Source: JAWKXU01 sp020446465 (GTDB lineage Bacteria; Pseudomonadota; Alphaproteobacteria; Sphingomonadales; Sphingomonadaceae). Taken from it: 64,000 nucleotides of DNA. Within the stretch, counting starts at the first letter, position 1. Each line of letters starts with the position of its first letter. Shown piece after piece: positions 52,940-62,261 of this stretch. Position numbers and translations under genes: made by a program. The stretch spans positions 248,001 through 312,000 of the forward strand of contig JAWKXU010000002.1 in the NCBI GenBank assembly GCA_041396845.1, in the 5' to 3' direction. The notes below the pieces were generated by a model. The model ran no database searches. It was not told the origin of the DNA and saw only the letters and a program-made list of their open reading frames with translations.

Positions 52940-53200
52940 ATGGCCAATACGCCGCAAGCCCGCAAGCGCATCCGCCGCAACGACCGTCGCGCGGAAATCA
53001 ATGGCGCCCGCATGAGCCGCATCCGCAGCTTCGTGAAAAAGGTCGAAAGCGCCATCGAAGGCGGTGACAAGACGGCTGCTGCCGAAGCGCTCAAGGCTGC
53101 CCAGCCGGAAATGGCGCGCGGTGTTGCGCGCGGCGTCCTCCACAAGAACACTGTCGCGCGCAAGATGTCGCGCCTCAGCAAGCGAGTCGCTGCACTCTGA
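52940..53200 (+). CDS. rpsT: 30S ribosomal protein S20
   Basis: This 86-residue basic protein opens 'MANTPQARKRIRRNDRRAEINGARMSRIRSFVKKVE' and ends 'GVLHKNTVARKMSRLSKRVAAL', the S20 pattern. A terminator follows at 53241. The mutM-rpsT-dnaA order is common in this group. Confidence 0.97.
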   Translation: MANTPQARKRIRRNDRRAEINGARMSRIRSFVKKVESAIEGGDKTAAAEALKAAQPEMARGVARGVLHKNTVARKMSRLSKRVAAL

Positions 53201-53240
53201 TTCGTTCTGCCCGTTCACCGGGCAGGAACCGAACGAGAAC

Positions 53241-53269
53241 AAGGCCGGTGCCAGTGGCATCGGCCTTTT
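53241..53269 (+). terminator. Rho-independent terminator of rpsT
   Basis: AAGGCCGGTGCC and GGCATCGGCCTT pair around an AGT loop, followed by a short T run. A second small hairpin (CTGCCCG/CGGGCAG, 53207-53224) lies just upstream of it. Confidence 0.8.
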
Positions 53270-53784
53270 GTGCGTCTGCGAATGAAATATTCCGTGCCTG
53301 CGAGACACACAACTGTCTTCAAACCGTAACCTGCGGAATAACAACGATTCGCATCCTTAATGTCACAAAATTGCTATTTTTCAGATAGTTATACGCAGTC
53401 TCTGGCCTTGCGAAGAGTCAACCGAATTATTTCAGTTTTTTTAGGTTCGCAGGCCTTGCCCCGACGCGTCACTGCTTCATAAAAGCGTCTCAGCGCCACT
53501 GCCGATTGGCAGCGGCGTTTACAGTACCGGGTGGCAGGCTTTGAAATTCGTTTCAGTGATGAAACGCGTAACGGCGAAGCTATGTCTTCATTCTGGTTCG
53601 GTTGAGCAGTCGGATTTCTGCCTTGCGTCGGGATGGGTTGCGACAGGCGGATGTTTTGACATCTGGCGGTCGGTCGATGCGGCCAGGGCAGTTGCATGGG
53701 GGGTTGAAGCAAGTGATCGTAAAAGCAGGCTCCAATGGAAACCGGACACCGTCGGGCAAGCGCAAAGTTGGACAGGGGGATGAA
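53270..53784 (+). promoter_or_regulatory. dnaA upstream region, no gene seen
   Basis: These 515 bases include an AT-rich part (53330-53450) that probably holds the dnaA promoter. TTATACGCA at 53389 is one mismatch from the relaxed DnaA box. I find no cluster of perfect boxes, so I do not call oriC. The dnaA reading frame stays open back to 53602. Confidence 0.4.
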
Positions 53785-55212
53785 TTGGAAGATCAGGACG
53801 CCGTAAACCTTGCTGCCGACTGGGCCGATATCAGCCAGGGCTTGCGCAAGGATCTCGGACACCAGCTTTTCACGCAATGGATCAAGCCGATTCAGGTCGG
53901 CACTTTTTGCGAGGAAACGGGCACGCTTGATCTGTTCCTGCCCACCGAATTTTCAGCCAACTGGGTTGCGGACCGTTTTGCCGACCGCCTGTCGCTGGCC
54001 TGGAAAATTGCCCGGTCCGAAGTCCGCCATGTCCGTATCTCCGTCCATCCTGGCCGCCGGCAGATTCACGATCTGCGCCTGCGCGGTGACAGCCAGATGG
54101 ATCGCAGCCGGAATCCGGCCAATGACTTCAATGGCTCCGGCGGATTTTCCGTTTCGGCTGACACGATCGGTCGCGAAGGTTTTACATCGTCTATCGGGCT
54201 TGACCCGTCGCTGACCTTCAAGACTTTCGTCACCGGCAAATCCAACGTGCTCGCCTTCAACGCGGCTGAGCGTATGTCCAAGCAGGAAGCGCCGCAGTTT
54301 TCCCCACTCTATCTCAAGGCCGCAACCGGACAGGGCAAGACGCACTTGCTGCACGCGATCGGGCACGCCTATCTGGCGGACCATTCCCGCGCGCGCATTT
54401 TCTATTGTTCGGCAGAGCGCTTCATGGTCGAGTTTGTCCAGGCTCTCCGCCAGAACCAGACCATCGAGTTCAAGGCACGCCTGCGCGGTTTTGATCTCCT
54501 GCTGGTTGACGACATCCAGTTTATCATCGGCAAGGCCAGCGCACAGGAAGAACTGCTCTATACGATCGACGCCCTGCTGGCAGAGGGCAAACGTCTGGTT
54601 TTTGCCGCCGACCGTGCGCCGCAAGCACTCGACGGGGTGGAACAGCGCCTGCTTTCCCGTCTGTCCATGGGGCTTGTTGCGGACATTCAGCCCGCCGATA
54701 TCGAACTTCGCCGCACCATTCTGGAAAGCAAGCTGAACAAATTCGCTCCGCTGGAAGTTCCCGCTGACGTGATTGAGTTTCTGGCGCGGACCATCAACCG
54801 CAATGTGCGCGAACTGGTGGGCGGCCTCAACAAACTGATCGCTTATGCCCAGCTCACCGGGCAGGAAGTTTCGCTGCAACTGGCCGAAGAACAACTCACC
54901 GATATTCTCTCGGCCAACCGGCGCCGGATCACGATTGACGAAATCCAGCGCACGGTCTGTCAGTTCTACCGGGTCGATCGCGCTGAAATGTCGAGCAAAC
55001 GTCGCGCCCGCGCTGTTGTCCGCCCGCGGCAAGTTGCGATGTATCTTGCCAAAGTGCTGACGCCGCGGTCCTATCCGGAAATCGGCCGTAAGTTCGGCGG
55101 GCGCGATCATTCCACCGTCATTCACGCGGTCCGCCTGATCGAGGATTTGCGGCAACGCGATGCGGATATGGACGGCGATGTACGCAGCCTGCTGCGTCAG
55201 CTGGAAACCTGA
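53785..55212 (+). CDS. dnaA: Chromosomal replication initiator DnaA
   Basis: I chose TTG 53785, which has AGGGGGA five bases upstream; this gives 475 residues. The frame is open to 53602, so GTG or ATG-like starts further up are possible. Domain I begins 'DWADISQGLRKDLGHQLFTQWI'. The AAA+ domain has 'KAATGQGKTHLLHAIGHAY' and 'LLLVDDIQFI'. Domain IV carries the DnaA signature 'GRKFGGRDHSTVIHAVR'. Confidence 0.96.
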   Translation: MEDQDAVNLAADWADISQGLRKDLGHQLFTQWIKPIQVGTFCEETGTLDLFLPTEFSANWVADRFADRLSLAWKIARSEVRHVRISVHPGRRQIHDLRLRGDSQMDRSRNPANDFNGSGGFSVSADTIGREGFTSSIGLDPSLTFKTFVTGKSNVLAFNAAERMSKQEAPQFSPLYLKAATGQGKTHLLHAIGHAYLADHSRARIFYCSAERFMVEFVQALRQNQTIEFKARLRGFDLLLVDDIQFIIGKASAQEELLYTIDALLAEGKRLVFAADRAPQALDGVEQRLLSRLSMGLVADIQPADIELRRTILESKLNKFAPLEVPADVIEFLARTINRNVRELVGGLNKLIAYAQLTGQEVSLQLAEEQLTDILSANRRRITIDEIQRTVCQFYRVDRAEMSSKRRARAVVRPRQVAMYLAKVLTPRSYPEIGRKFGGRDHSTVIHAVRLIEDLRQRDADMDGDVRSLLRQLET

Positions 55213-55243
55213 CAGACCAGGCCAGCGGCAAGTATTCACGATA

Positions 55244-55345
55244 GCGTTTCGTAAGAAAGCTGAATCGGAAGAAACGCTATAGTCTTTTGATTTTCCGTAT
55301 TTCTTAGCCGAAAAAGCCTATCAACTTTTTCTCGAAATGCTCTAA
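55244..55345. repeat. 102-bp structured intergenic repeat, copy 1
   Basis: Starts GCGTTTCG and ends GAAATGCTCTAA. It contains two hairpins: AGCGTTTC/GAAACGCT (55243-55278) and GAAAAAG/CTTTTTC around a 10-base loop. Copy 2 at 58789 has the same length and matches at roughly four-fifths or more of positions, with the last 40 bases nearly identical. It sits 32 bp after dnaA. Confidence 0.85.
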
Positions 55346-55459
55346 CTGTGCACAGTTTCTCGACAGGGATAAGCACAGGTTCGCCCACTGTCGCGCAGCA
55401 GTTGCAATAATGGCTATTTCGCCCTTTCGCCTCCCGCCCTGCTGGCTTATGGGGACACA

Positions 55460-55864
55460 ATGATACCTGCTCGGCTACCTTTGACGTTCTGGCAGGCGAT
55501 CCTGCGCGGGATCACCTGCAAATGCCCCCGTTGCGGCGGGGCCAGCCTCTTCCGCAAATGGCTCAAGCCTGTCGAAACCTGCCCGGTCTGCGCGCAGGAC
55601 TGGACACACCAGCGCGCGGACGATTTCCCGGCCTATATCGCGATTCTCCTTACCGGGCATTTGCTGGCGCCTGTTATCATCATGCTTTCGCTTGATTTCA
55701 GCCTGTCAGTCCTTTCCATGTTCCTTATCATCGTGCCGCTGGCGCTCGTGATGATGCTGGGGATGCTCCAGCCATCCAAGGGTGCGGTCATCGCTGCACA
55801 ATGGTGGCACGGAATGCACGGCTTTGAGAAAGAGCGGGCGCCGGACACGGATACGGCCAGCTAG
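55460..55864 (+). CDS. DUF983 family membrane protein
   Basis: This 134-residue protein has two CxxC pairs ('CKCPRCGGASLFRKWLKPVETCPVC') followed by 'ADDFPAYIAILLTGHLLAP' and a second membrane helix. This is the DUF983 pattern, with a likely zinc ribbon; function is unknown. It ends 5 bp before the ThiF-family gene and is probably co-transcribed with it. Confidence 0.9.
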   Translation: MIPARLPLTFWQAILRGITCKCPRCGGASLFRKWLKPVETCPVCAQDWTHQRADDFPAYIAILLTGHLLAPVIIMLSLDFSLSVLSMFLIIVPLALVMMLGMLQPSKGAVIAAQWWHGMHGFEKERAPDTDTAS

Positions 55865-55869
55865 GCGGC

Positions 55870-56652
55870 GTGGCCATTCCTCCTGACAGGATCGAGCGTT
55901 TTTCCCGGCATATCGTACTTCCCGAAGTGGGCGGTGCAGGTCAGATAGCGCTCGCCAATGCGCATGTCGTTCTGATCGGGCTGGGCGGGATCGGATCGCC
56001 CGCCCTGCAGTACCTCGCTGCGGCCGGTATCGGAAAGCTGACACTGGTTGACGATGACAGCGTCGATATATCGAACCTCCAGCGCCAGACAATCTATGCC
56101 ACCGCCGATGTCGGGCAAGGAAAGGCCCAGTGCGCCGCCGCGTGGCTTGCACGGTTTGACGATGCGATTGCCTGCGAGACTGTGACCACCCGAATCGAGG
56201 CGGGCAATGCCTCTGCCACCATTGCAGGCGCAACGCTGGTGCTGGATGGGTGCGACAACTTTGCCACGCGCCTCGCCGTATCGGATGCCTGTGTCGCAGC
56301 CCAGATACCGCTGGTCAGTGCAGCGGTCGGACGTTTTCAGGGACAAGTGGGTGCTTTTGCCGGACACTTGCCAGACCATGCCTGTTATCGCTGCCTTGTC
56401 GGCGATGCCTTCGATGCCGAAGATTGCGACACGTGCGCCGAAGACGGTATGTTGGGGGCTATGGCCGGCTGGGTCGGCACGTTTGGGGCCATGCAGGCCA
56501 TCCGCGTCATTCTTGACGGTGTCAACACACTGGGCGATCCACAATGGGGCAGGCTCCATGTGCTTGACGGAATGACACCGGCCCTGCGGACAATGCGTAT
56601 CCCGCCTGATCCTGCCTGTCGTGCCTGCGGTGCTGCTTCAATCTCCGAGTAA
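55870..56652 (+). CDS. ThiF/MoeB/HesA-family adenylyltransferase
   Basis: This 260-residue protein (GTG start) has 'RIERFSRHIVLPEVGGAGQ', the nucleotide-binding 'VVLIGLGGIGSPALQYLAAAGIG', 'LVDDDSVDISNLQRQ', and four zinc Cys ('YRCLV.' and 'CRACG'). It would adenylate the C-terminus of a ubiquitin-like sulfur carrier (MoaD or ThiS). No rhodanese domain is present. Which carrier it serves cannot be told. Its end overlaps the convergent sirtuin gene by 15 bp. Confidence 0.88.
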   Translation: MAIPPDRIERFSRHIVLPEVGGAGQIALANAHVVLIGLGGIGSPALQYLAAAGIGKLTLVDDDSVDISNLQRQTIYATADVGQGKAQCAAAWLARFDDAIACETVTTRIEAGNASATIAGATLVLDGCDNFATRLAVSDACVAAQIPLVSAAVGRFQGQVGAFAGHLPDHACYRCLVGDAFDAEDCDTCAEDGMLGAMAGWVGTFGAMQAIRVILDGVNTLGDPQWGRLHVLDGMTPALRTMRIPPDPACRACGAASISE

Positions 56653-57363
56653 GTCGGCCACCCATTGCGGCACTGTCTCACTGGCAGGGCCAAGCCGCGT
56701 TTCATGAAACATCGCTGATCCCTGGCTGGGTTCCAGATTGAGTTCCAGAGCACGCGCGCCAAATTCACGCGCAGCCTGCACGAAACCCGCTGCGGGATAA
56801 ACCGCGCCGGACGTGCCGATCGACACGAACAGATCCGCCCCGCGAAGAGCGCCATAAATCTCGTCCATCCGGTATGGCATTTCGCCAAACCAGACGATGT
56901 CCGGGCGCAAGGCGCGGCCCCCGCAGGCAGGGCAAGGCGGATTGTCGATCAACCCATCCCGCCACGCATGGCGCGCATCGCAGGCAAGGCACCAGACGGA
57001 CAGCGCCTCACCATGCATGTGCAGGACTCGCCCCGCCCCAGCACGTTCATGCAGATCATCGATATTCTGTGTGACAATCAGCAGGTCGCCGGGCCAGTCC
57101 CTGTCCAGCCGCGCAAGCGCCAGATGGGCCGCGTTTGGTTCTGCGGCCATGACCTGCTCTCGGCGCATGTCATAGAAACGCTGCACAAGTTCCGGGTCGC
57201 GCGCAAAGGCTGCAGGCGTTGCGACATCCTCGACCCGGTGATCTTCCCACAGGCCATCGTCGGCACGAAACGTCCGCAGCCCGCTTTCGGCACTGATACC
57301 CGCGCCCGTCAGGATAACAATGTTGCGGATGGATGTGTTGTCAATTTCCGGCATGTCCCCCAT
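56638..57363 (-). CDS. cobB: NAD-dependent protein deacylase (sirtuin, CobB-type)
   Basis: About 241 residues from ATG 57363, or 238 from ATG 57354. It has 'VILTGAGISAESGLRTFR', 'TQNIDDLHERAG', catalytic 'LHMHGE', a zinc Cys pair 'CLACD' and 'CPACGG', and 'FVSIGTSGAVYPAAGFV'. It removes acyl groups from lysines using NAD. It is divergent from dapB. Confidence 0.93.
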   Translation of the reverse strand: MGDMPEIDNTSIRNIVILTGAGISAESGLRTFRADDGLWEDHRVEDVATPAAFARDPELVQRFYDMRREQVMAAEPNAAHLALARLDRDWPGDLLIVTQNIDDLHERAGAGRVLHMHGEALSVWCLACDARHAWRDGLIDNPPCPACGGRALRPDIVWFGEMPYRMDEIYGALRGADLFVSIGTSGAVYPAAGFVQAAREFGARALELNLEPSQGSAMFHETRLGPASETVPQWVADLLGD

Positions 57364-57389
57364 GAAGCACGCGCAAGGCAGGACAGGCA

Positions 57390-58118
57390 ATGACACGAAT
57401 CGGAATTATCGGCAGCGAAGGACGCATGGGACACGCATTGGTCAAGGCCATCGAGGCCGCTGGCTGCACGTGTTCGGGCGGGGTGGACAAGGGCGGCGAT
57501 GTTGCGGCACTGGCCGCTGACAGCGATGTGCTGGTCGATTTTTCAGCCCCCTCGGCTCTGGCAGGCAATCTGGCTGCGGCGCGCACTGCGGGCATTCCGA
57601 TAGTGATCGGCACCACGGGGCTGGAAGCGGCAAACCACGCGGTCATCGATGACGCTGCACAAGCAATCGCTATTCTCCAGACCGGCAATACCTCGCTTGG
57701 CGTTACGCTGCTTGCCCATCTGGTGCGGGAAGCAGCAGCCCGGCTGAGCGATGAATGGGATATCGAAGTGCTGGAAATGCACCACCGCATGAAAGTGGAT
57801 GCACCGTCCGGCACCGCCCTGTTGCTGGGCGAAGCAGCGGCTGAAGGACGTGGCATTACGCTTGCCGACAAGTCCGAACGCGGGCGGGATGGCGTTACCG
57901 GCGCGCGCGAGGCAGGCGCCATCGGCTTTGCCAGTTTGCGCGGGGGCACTGTGGCAGGTGAGCACAGCGTCTATTTTGCCGGAAACGAAGAGCGCATTGT
58001 GCTGTCCCACAGCGCCGAAAATCGCATGATCTTTGCAAACGGTGCGGTGCGGGCCGCGCAATGGTTGATCGGCAAGCCAGCAGGGCGCTACACAATGCCG
58101 CAAGTGCTGGGGCTTTAG
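57390..58118 (+). CDS. dapB: 4-hydroxy-tetrahydrodipicolinate reductase
   Basis: This 242-residue protein has the dinucleotide motif 'GIIGSEGRMGHALVKAI', 'VIGTTGLEA', and the DapB signature 'EVLEMHHRMKVDAPSGTALLLGEAAA'. It acts in lysine and diaminopimelate biosynthesis. It is slightly short but complete. nth follows after 11 bp. Confidence 0.96.
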   Translation: MTRIGIIGSEGRMGHALVKAIEAAGCTCSGGVDKGGDVAALAADSDVLVDFSAPSALAGNLAAARTAGIPIVIGTTGLEAANHAVIDDAAQAIAILQTGNTSLGVTLLAHLVREAAARLSDEWDIEVLEMHHRMKVDAPSGTALLLGEAAAEGRGITLADKSERGRDGVTGAREAGAIGFASLRGGTVAGEHSVYFAGNEERIVLSHSAENRMIFANGAVRAAQWLIGKPAGRYTMPQVLGL

Positions 58119-58129
58119 GGTCGGAAAAC

Positions 58130-58786
58130 TTGACCAAAGACCAGATCTTTGAATTTTTCCGCCTTCTGGCAGAAGACAACCCTGATCCTGCAACAGAGCT
58201 GGAATATGGCAATGCCTATCAGCTTCTGGTTGCTGTCACATTATCCGCACAGGCAACGGATGTCGGCGTCAACAAGGCGACGCGCAAGCTCTTTGCCAAA
58301 GTCGAAACACCGCAACAGATGCTCGACCTGGGTGAAGAGGGCCTGAAAGAGCACATCAAGACGATTGGCCTGTTCAATTCCAAGGCGAAAAACGTTATCG
58401 CGCTCTCGCAAATTCTCGTCGATGACTACGCCAGCAAAGTGCCTGATAGCCGCGAAGATCTTGTGCGCTTGCCCGGTGTCGGCCGCAAAACAGCCAATGT
58501 CGTGCTCAATTGCTGGTTCGGGCAGGAAACCTTTGCCGTCGATACGCATATCTTCCGGGTCGGCAACCGGACAGGACTTGCCAAGGGCAAGACGCCCGAA
58601 CAGGTCGAAGCGAAACTGGAAAAGCGTGTCCCTGCCCCGTTTCGGCTTGGCGCGCATCACTGGCTGATCCTGCTGGGGCGCTATATCTGCAAGGCGCGCA
58701 AGCCCGAATGCTGGCGCTGTCCGGTGGTGGACTTGTGCAGTTTCAGGAAAAAGGAACTGACCCCGCCCGGCCAAGCGCAGGATTAA
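58130..58786 (+). CDS. nth: Endonuclease III
   Basis: I chose TTG 58130 (MTKDQIFEFF...), just after dapB; the open frame upstream overlaps dapB. The 218-residue protein has the helix-hairpin-helix 'LPGVGRKTANVVLNCWFG' with catalytic Lys, 'FAVDTHIFRV' with catalytic Asp, and the iron-sulfur motif 'CKARKPECWRCPVVDLC'. It repairs oxidised pyrimidines. Confidence 0.96.
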   Translation: MTKDQIFEFFRLLAEDNPDPATELEYGNAYQLLVAVTLSAQATDVGVNKATRKLFAKVETPQQMLDLGEEGLKEHIKTIGLFNSKAKNVIALSQILVDDYASKVPDSREDLVRLPGVGRKTANVVLNCWFGQETFAVDTHIFRVGNRTGLAKGKTPEQVEAKLEKRVPAPFRLGAHHWLILLGRYICKARKPECWRCPVVDLCSFRKKELTPPGQAQD

Positions 58787-58788
58787 GT

Positions 58789-58890
58789 GCGTTTCGTGAA
58801 AAGACTGAATCGAAAGAAACGCTATAAGATTTTGATTTGTCGCATTTCCTGGCCGAAAAAGTCTATCAACTTTTTCTCGAAATGCTCTAA
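58789..58890. repeat. 102-bp structured intergenic repeat, copy 2
   Basis: Begins 2 bp after the nth stop and ends one base past the complement of the symporter stop codon. It fills the space between two convergent genes. Its hairpins GCGTTTC/GAAACGC and GAAAAAG/CTTTTTC match copy 1 at 55244. Placement suggests a bidirectional terminator or mRNA 3'-end element. Confidence 0.85.
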
Positions 58891-60212
58891 GCCGCGCTTT
58901 CCTTGCCGTCATCCATCCCGGAAATCACTGTGGCGGCAACGAGATCGCCCACAACGTTCAATGTCGTGCGGCACATATCAAGGAACCGGTCCACACCCAC
59001 AATAAGGCCAATTCCTTCAGGCGGCACGCCCACCCCGCCCAATATAAGCGCAATCACCGGCAGTGAACCCGCAGGAACGCCTGCCGTGCCAATCCCGGCC
59101 AGAATGCACACCAGCATGACAAAGACCTGATCGCCCAAAGACAGATCGACGCCAAAGAACTGGGCGAGGAACAGCACTGTCACGCCCTCAAACATCGCCG
59201 TGCCGTTCTGGTTTGCCGTCGCGCCGATAGTCAGCACAAACCGGGCGATGCGTGGCGGCAGCTTCAGCTCCGTATCGGCAACGCGCAGGGCAGTGGGCAG
59301 TGTGGCGTTGGAACTGGCGGTGGAAAACGCCATGACGCTCGCCTCGCGGGTTTCACGGTAAAACGCGACCGGGCTTTTACGGGCAAGGAACTTGAGCAGC
59401 AGAGGAAACACGCCGAACATCTGAATGGCCAGCGCCAACAGCACCACGCCGACATAGGCCGCCAGCTTTATCAGCAAATCCCACCCGAATTGTGCGGCCA
59501 GATTGAACATGAAGCAGAAGATAGCCAGAGGTGCGAGCCGCACGACGAAACCGATCAGCTTCATGGAGACTTCAAAAACGCCCTCGATCGCGTCTTTCAG
59601 TACTTCGGTTCGCCGGGTCTGGACGAGCAGCAATCCGATCCCGAAGAACAGGGCAAAGAACATCACTGCCAGAATGTCGTTACTGCTCATCGCAGAAACG
59701 ATATTCGACGGCACAATGCCGATAACAGCATCGATCCCCGCCTTTGCCGCGCCCGTTTTCTCCAGAATCCCGGCGGCGCTTTCGCTGCCTTGCGCCAGAA
59801 GATCGCGGGCTGCAGCCGGATTGACCCCTGCCCCAGGCTGAAGCAGGTTGACTGCCAGCAGGCTGACAATGACCGCGATGGAGGACACGACAACGGTGTA
59901 AACCAGCGTGCGAATCCCGACATTCTTCAGCGCGCGAATCTCGCCCATCTCGGCAATTCCGACCACGAGCGCGGAAAAAAGCAGCGGGATCACCAGCATG
60001 AACAGCAGGCGCAGGAATATCTGGCCGATGGGATTGGTGACATATGTCACCACTTGTTCCAGCCACCCCGCACCGGGGGCAAAGCTGTATGCAGCAAGGC
60101 CAGCGACCAGCCCCGCGACGAAGCCGATCAGGATATAGAACTGCAACCGGCCATGCCCGTTCCCGGAGGAGCCGGCGGCCATTTCGGGCACTTGGCTATT
60201 TCCCTGATTCAT
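58887..60212 (-). CDS. Dicarboxylate/amino acid:cation symporter (DAACS family)
   Basis: This 441-residue protein has 8 membrane helices plus re-entrant loops: 'FLRLLFMLVIPLLFSALVVGI', the serine-rich 'MAFSTASSNATLPTALRVA', 'FVLTIGATANQNGTAMFEGVTVLFLAQ', and 'GVDRFLDMCRTTLNVVGDLVAATVI'. It imports glutamate or C4-dicarboxylates with Na+ or H+. Exact substrate is not visible. It overlaps dapE by 4 bp. Confidence 0.94.
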   Translation of the reverse strand: MNQGNSQVPEMAAGSSGNGHGRLQFYILIGFVAGLVAGLAAYSFAPGAGWLEQVVTYVTNPIGQIFLRLLFMLVIPLLFSALVVGIAEMGEIRALKNVGIRTLVYTVVVSSIAVIVSLLAVNLLQPGAGVNPAAARDLLAQGSESAAGILEKTGAAKAGIDAVIGIVPSNIVSAMSSNDILAVMFFALFFGIGLLLVQTRRTEVLKDAIEGVFEVSMKLIGFVVRLAPLAIFCFMFNLAAQFGWDLLIKLAAYVGVVLLALAIQMFGVFPLLLKFLARKSPVAFYRETREASVMAFSTASSNATLPTALRVADTELKLPPRIARFVLTIGATANQNGTAMFEGVTVLFLAQFFGVDLSLGDQVFVMLVCILAGIGTAGVPAGSLPVIALILGGVGVPPEGIGLIVGVDRFLDMCRTTLNVVGDLVAATVISGMDDGKESAA

Positions 60213-61363
60213 GTTGCTTGCGTCGCCAACGCGGCCTCGGCAATGCGCCGATAAATCCGCACGAGCGCCGCCAGGTCTGCTGTCGCCACTGCCTCATCAC
60301 GCTTGTGCATCGTCGCGTTGTTCAGCCCGAATTCGATGACCGGGCAGAAATCCTTCAGGAACCGCGCATCGGACGTGCCGCCGCTGGTGGATGCTTCAGG
60401 CACAATGCCCGTTTCAGCTTCCACCGCCGATGCAATGACTTGCGAAAATGCGCCAGGGCTTGTGAGGAACGGCTCGCCCGAAACAATCCCGCGCGCCGTG
60501 CCGCCATGCTTTTGGGCAATCTGTGTGACCATGGCGACAAGGCCATCGCCAGTGTGCAAGTCATTGAACCGGATCGACACCCGCGCGCGCGCCGCGGCCG
60601 GGATAATGTTGGTGGTGGGGTTGCCCACGTCGATATCGGTAATTTCCAGATTGGATGGCTGGAACCAGTCCGTCCCTTCGTCCAGCACCAGACCGTCCAG
60701 CTCCGCCAGCATCGCCACCAGCTTGGGGCACGGGTTATCGGCCAGATGCGGATAGGCGACGTGGCCCTGCACGCCTTCGACCGCCAGCCACACGCTCAGC
60801 GAACCGCGCCGACCGATTTTCATCATGTCGCCCAGACGGTTTACGCTGGTTGGTTCACCCACAAGGCACAGATCAGGTATTTCGCCCAGTTCCCGCATAC
60901 GGTCCATCAGGGCAATCGTGCCATATCGCGCCGGGCCTTCTTCATCGCCGGTGATGATAAAGCTCAGCGTTCCGGCTTCGGACGGAATGTCCGCTACAGC
61001 CGCGACCATGGCCGCAATCGACCCTTTCATGTCCACTGCACCGCGCCCATAGAGCAATTCTGCCTTGCCACTGCCCCGCCTTTCAGGGGCAAAGGGGGCG
61101 CTGGTCCAGCCGTCGCCGGGCGGAACCACATCGAGATGCCCGGCGAATGCGAAATGGGGAGTGCCTGCTGGCCCCTTGCGGATCGCAAACATGTTCTCCA
61201 CCGGGCCATCGGGCGCCTCACCCTCGACAAAGCGGTGGCATGTAAAGCCCAGCGGGGCGAGCATCCCTTCCAGGCAATCGAACACCAGCCCTGTCGCCGG
61301 TGTCACGCTGGGGCAGGCAATCAGCGCCTCGGCAATATCGATGACAGACATCTTTCCAGCCAT
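60209..61363 (-). CDS. dapE: Succinyl-diaminopimelate desuccinylase
   Basis: ATG 61363 overlaps the GST stop in ATGA and gives 384 residues. Metal-binding motifs are present: 'FAGHLDVVPPGDGW', 'GRGAVDMKGSIAAMVAA', 'FIITGDEEGPARYGT', and 'STSGGTSDARFLKDFCPVIEFG'. It makes LL-diaminopimelate for lysine and peptidoglycan, complementing dapB nearby. Confidence 0.95.
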   Translation of the reverse strand: MAGKMSVIDIAEALIACPSVTPATGLVFDCLEGMLAPLGFTCHRFVEGEAPDGPVENMFAIRKGPAGTPHFAFAGHLDVVPPGDGWTSAPFAPERRGSGKAELLYGRGAVDMKGSIAAMVAAVADIPSEAGTLSFIITGDEEGPARYGTIALMDRMRELGEIPDLCLVGEPTSVNRLGDMMKIGRRGSLSVWLAVEGVQGHVAYPHLADNPCPKLVAMLAELDGLVLDEGTDWFQPSNLEITDIDVGNPTTNIIPAAARARVSIRFNDLHTGDGLVAMVTQIAQKHGGTARGIVSGEPFLTSPGAFSQVIASAVEAETGIVPEASTSGGTSDARFLKDFCPVIEFGLNNATMHKRDEAVATADLAALVRIYRRIAEAALATQAT

Positions 61364-62037
61364 CACGACCGCGCCACTTGCGGGTCTTCCCATTGTTCGA
61401 TGACCCATTGTTCGTTTTCGGCAGCCTCAACCCATTCGACCATCCAGTCGAGCTGTTCGATATCCTGCATGTAGGTTTCGGCAAAACCCGGCACATGGAT
61501 GCCATACGTCAGAAACCGGCTGACAATGGGCGCATAGAAAATATCCGCTGCACCGAACGTGCCGAAGAGGAATGGCCCGCCCCGCCCGAACCGCGCGCGC
61601 GCCTCTGCCCAGAGCGTGAGGATACGCAGGATGTCCTTTCGCGCTTCATCGCTCGGCTGATAGCCTGCAAAACGCTTGCGCACATTCATTGGCATCTGGC
61701 GGCGAAGCGAAAGATACGACGAATGCATTTCTGCCACCATGGACCGGGCCATGCCGCGCGCTGCATCATCCTTTGGCCAGAAGCGATCCCGCCCGACCTT
61801 GTCGGCAAGGTATTCGACGATGGCAAGGCTGTCCCAGATGACCACATCGCCATCCCACAAGATCGGCACCTTGCCCGATGATGGCTGCACATCCCCCCAT
61901 TCGCGTTTGGCTTCTTCCCAGTCCTCACCCGATATGTTGACGGTAATTTCCTCGCACGGGAGGCCCGATTGCCTGACCGCCAGCCAGCCGCGCAGCGACC
62001 AGCTTGAATAATTCCTGTTGCCAATGACGAGTTTCAC
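61363..62037 (-). CDS. Glutathione S-transferase family protein
   Basis: GTG 62037 (MKLVIGNRNYSSWSLRGWLA) starts a 224-residue GST. The N-terminal thioredoxin-like domain has 'SSWSLRGWLAVRQSG' (catalytic Ser region), 'GKVPILWDGDVVIWDSLAIVEYLADK', and the all-helical C-terminal domain follows. Upstream open frame to 62244 has no GST similarity. Substrate is unknown. Confidence 0.92.
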   Translation of the reverse strand: MKLVIGNRNYSSWSLRGWLAVRQSGLPCEEITVNISGEDWEEAKREWGDVQPSSGKVPILWDGDVVIWDSLAIVEYLADKVGRDRFWPKDDAARGMARSMVAEMHSSYLSLRRQMPMNVRKRFAGYQPSDEARKDILRILTLWAEARARFGRGGPFLFGTFGAADIFYAPIVSRFLTYGIHVPGFAETYMQDIEQLDWMVEWVEAAENEQWVIEQWEDPQVARS

Positions 62038-62261
62038 GGAAAATCGCGCTCCAGATCCAAAAATGCAGCACAGCGATGCAATTTCAAAGCGTTCATCATA
62101 GTGTAGCGCATCCTGAACGGTCAACAAGTTGCCTGGTTTCCAAGCCGGAAATGATGGGCGATAAGGCGATATAAACCTATCCACGTAACAGATGGGCAGG
62201 CGTAATTGACGCATACTCACCCGCATCCCGGTCACCTGTGTCACCGGACGGGAGTGCGTTC

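Noticed and set aside
53330..53600. Possible oriC with DnaA boxes upstream of dnaA
   Set aside because: Only one near-match (TTATACGCA) was found and no cluster; in alphaproteobacteria the origin is often not next to dnaA.
53953..55239. Minus-strand frame of 428 codons opposite dnaA
   Set aside because: Antisense of dnaA; no independent support.
55340..55400. CTGTGCACAG palindrome and GGATAAGCACA near the dnaA 3' end as DnaA-binding sites
   Set aside because: Neither matches TTATNCACA well enough; too short to support a claim.
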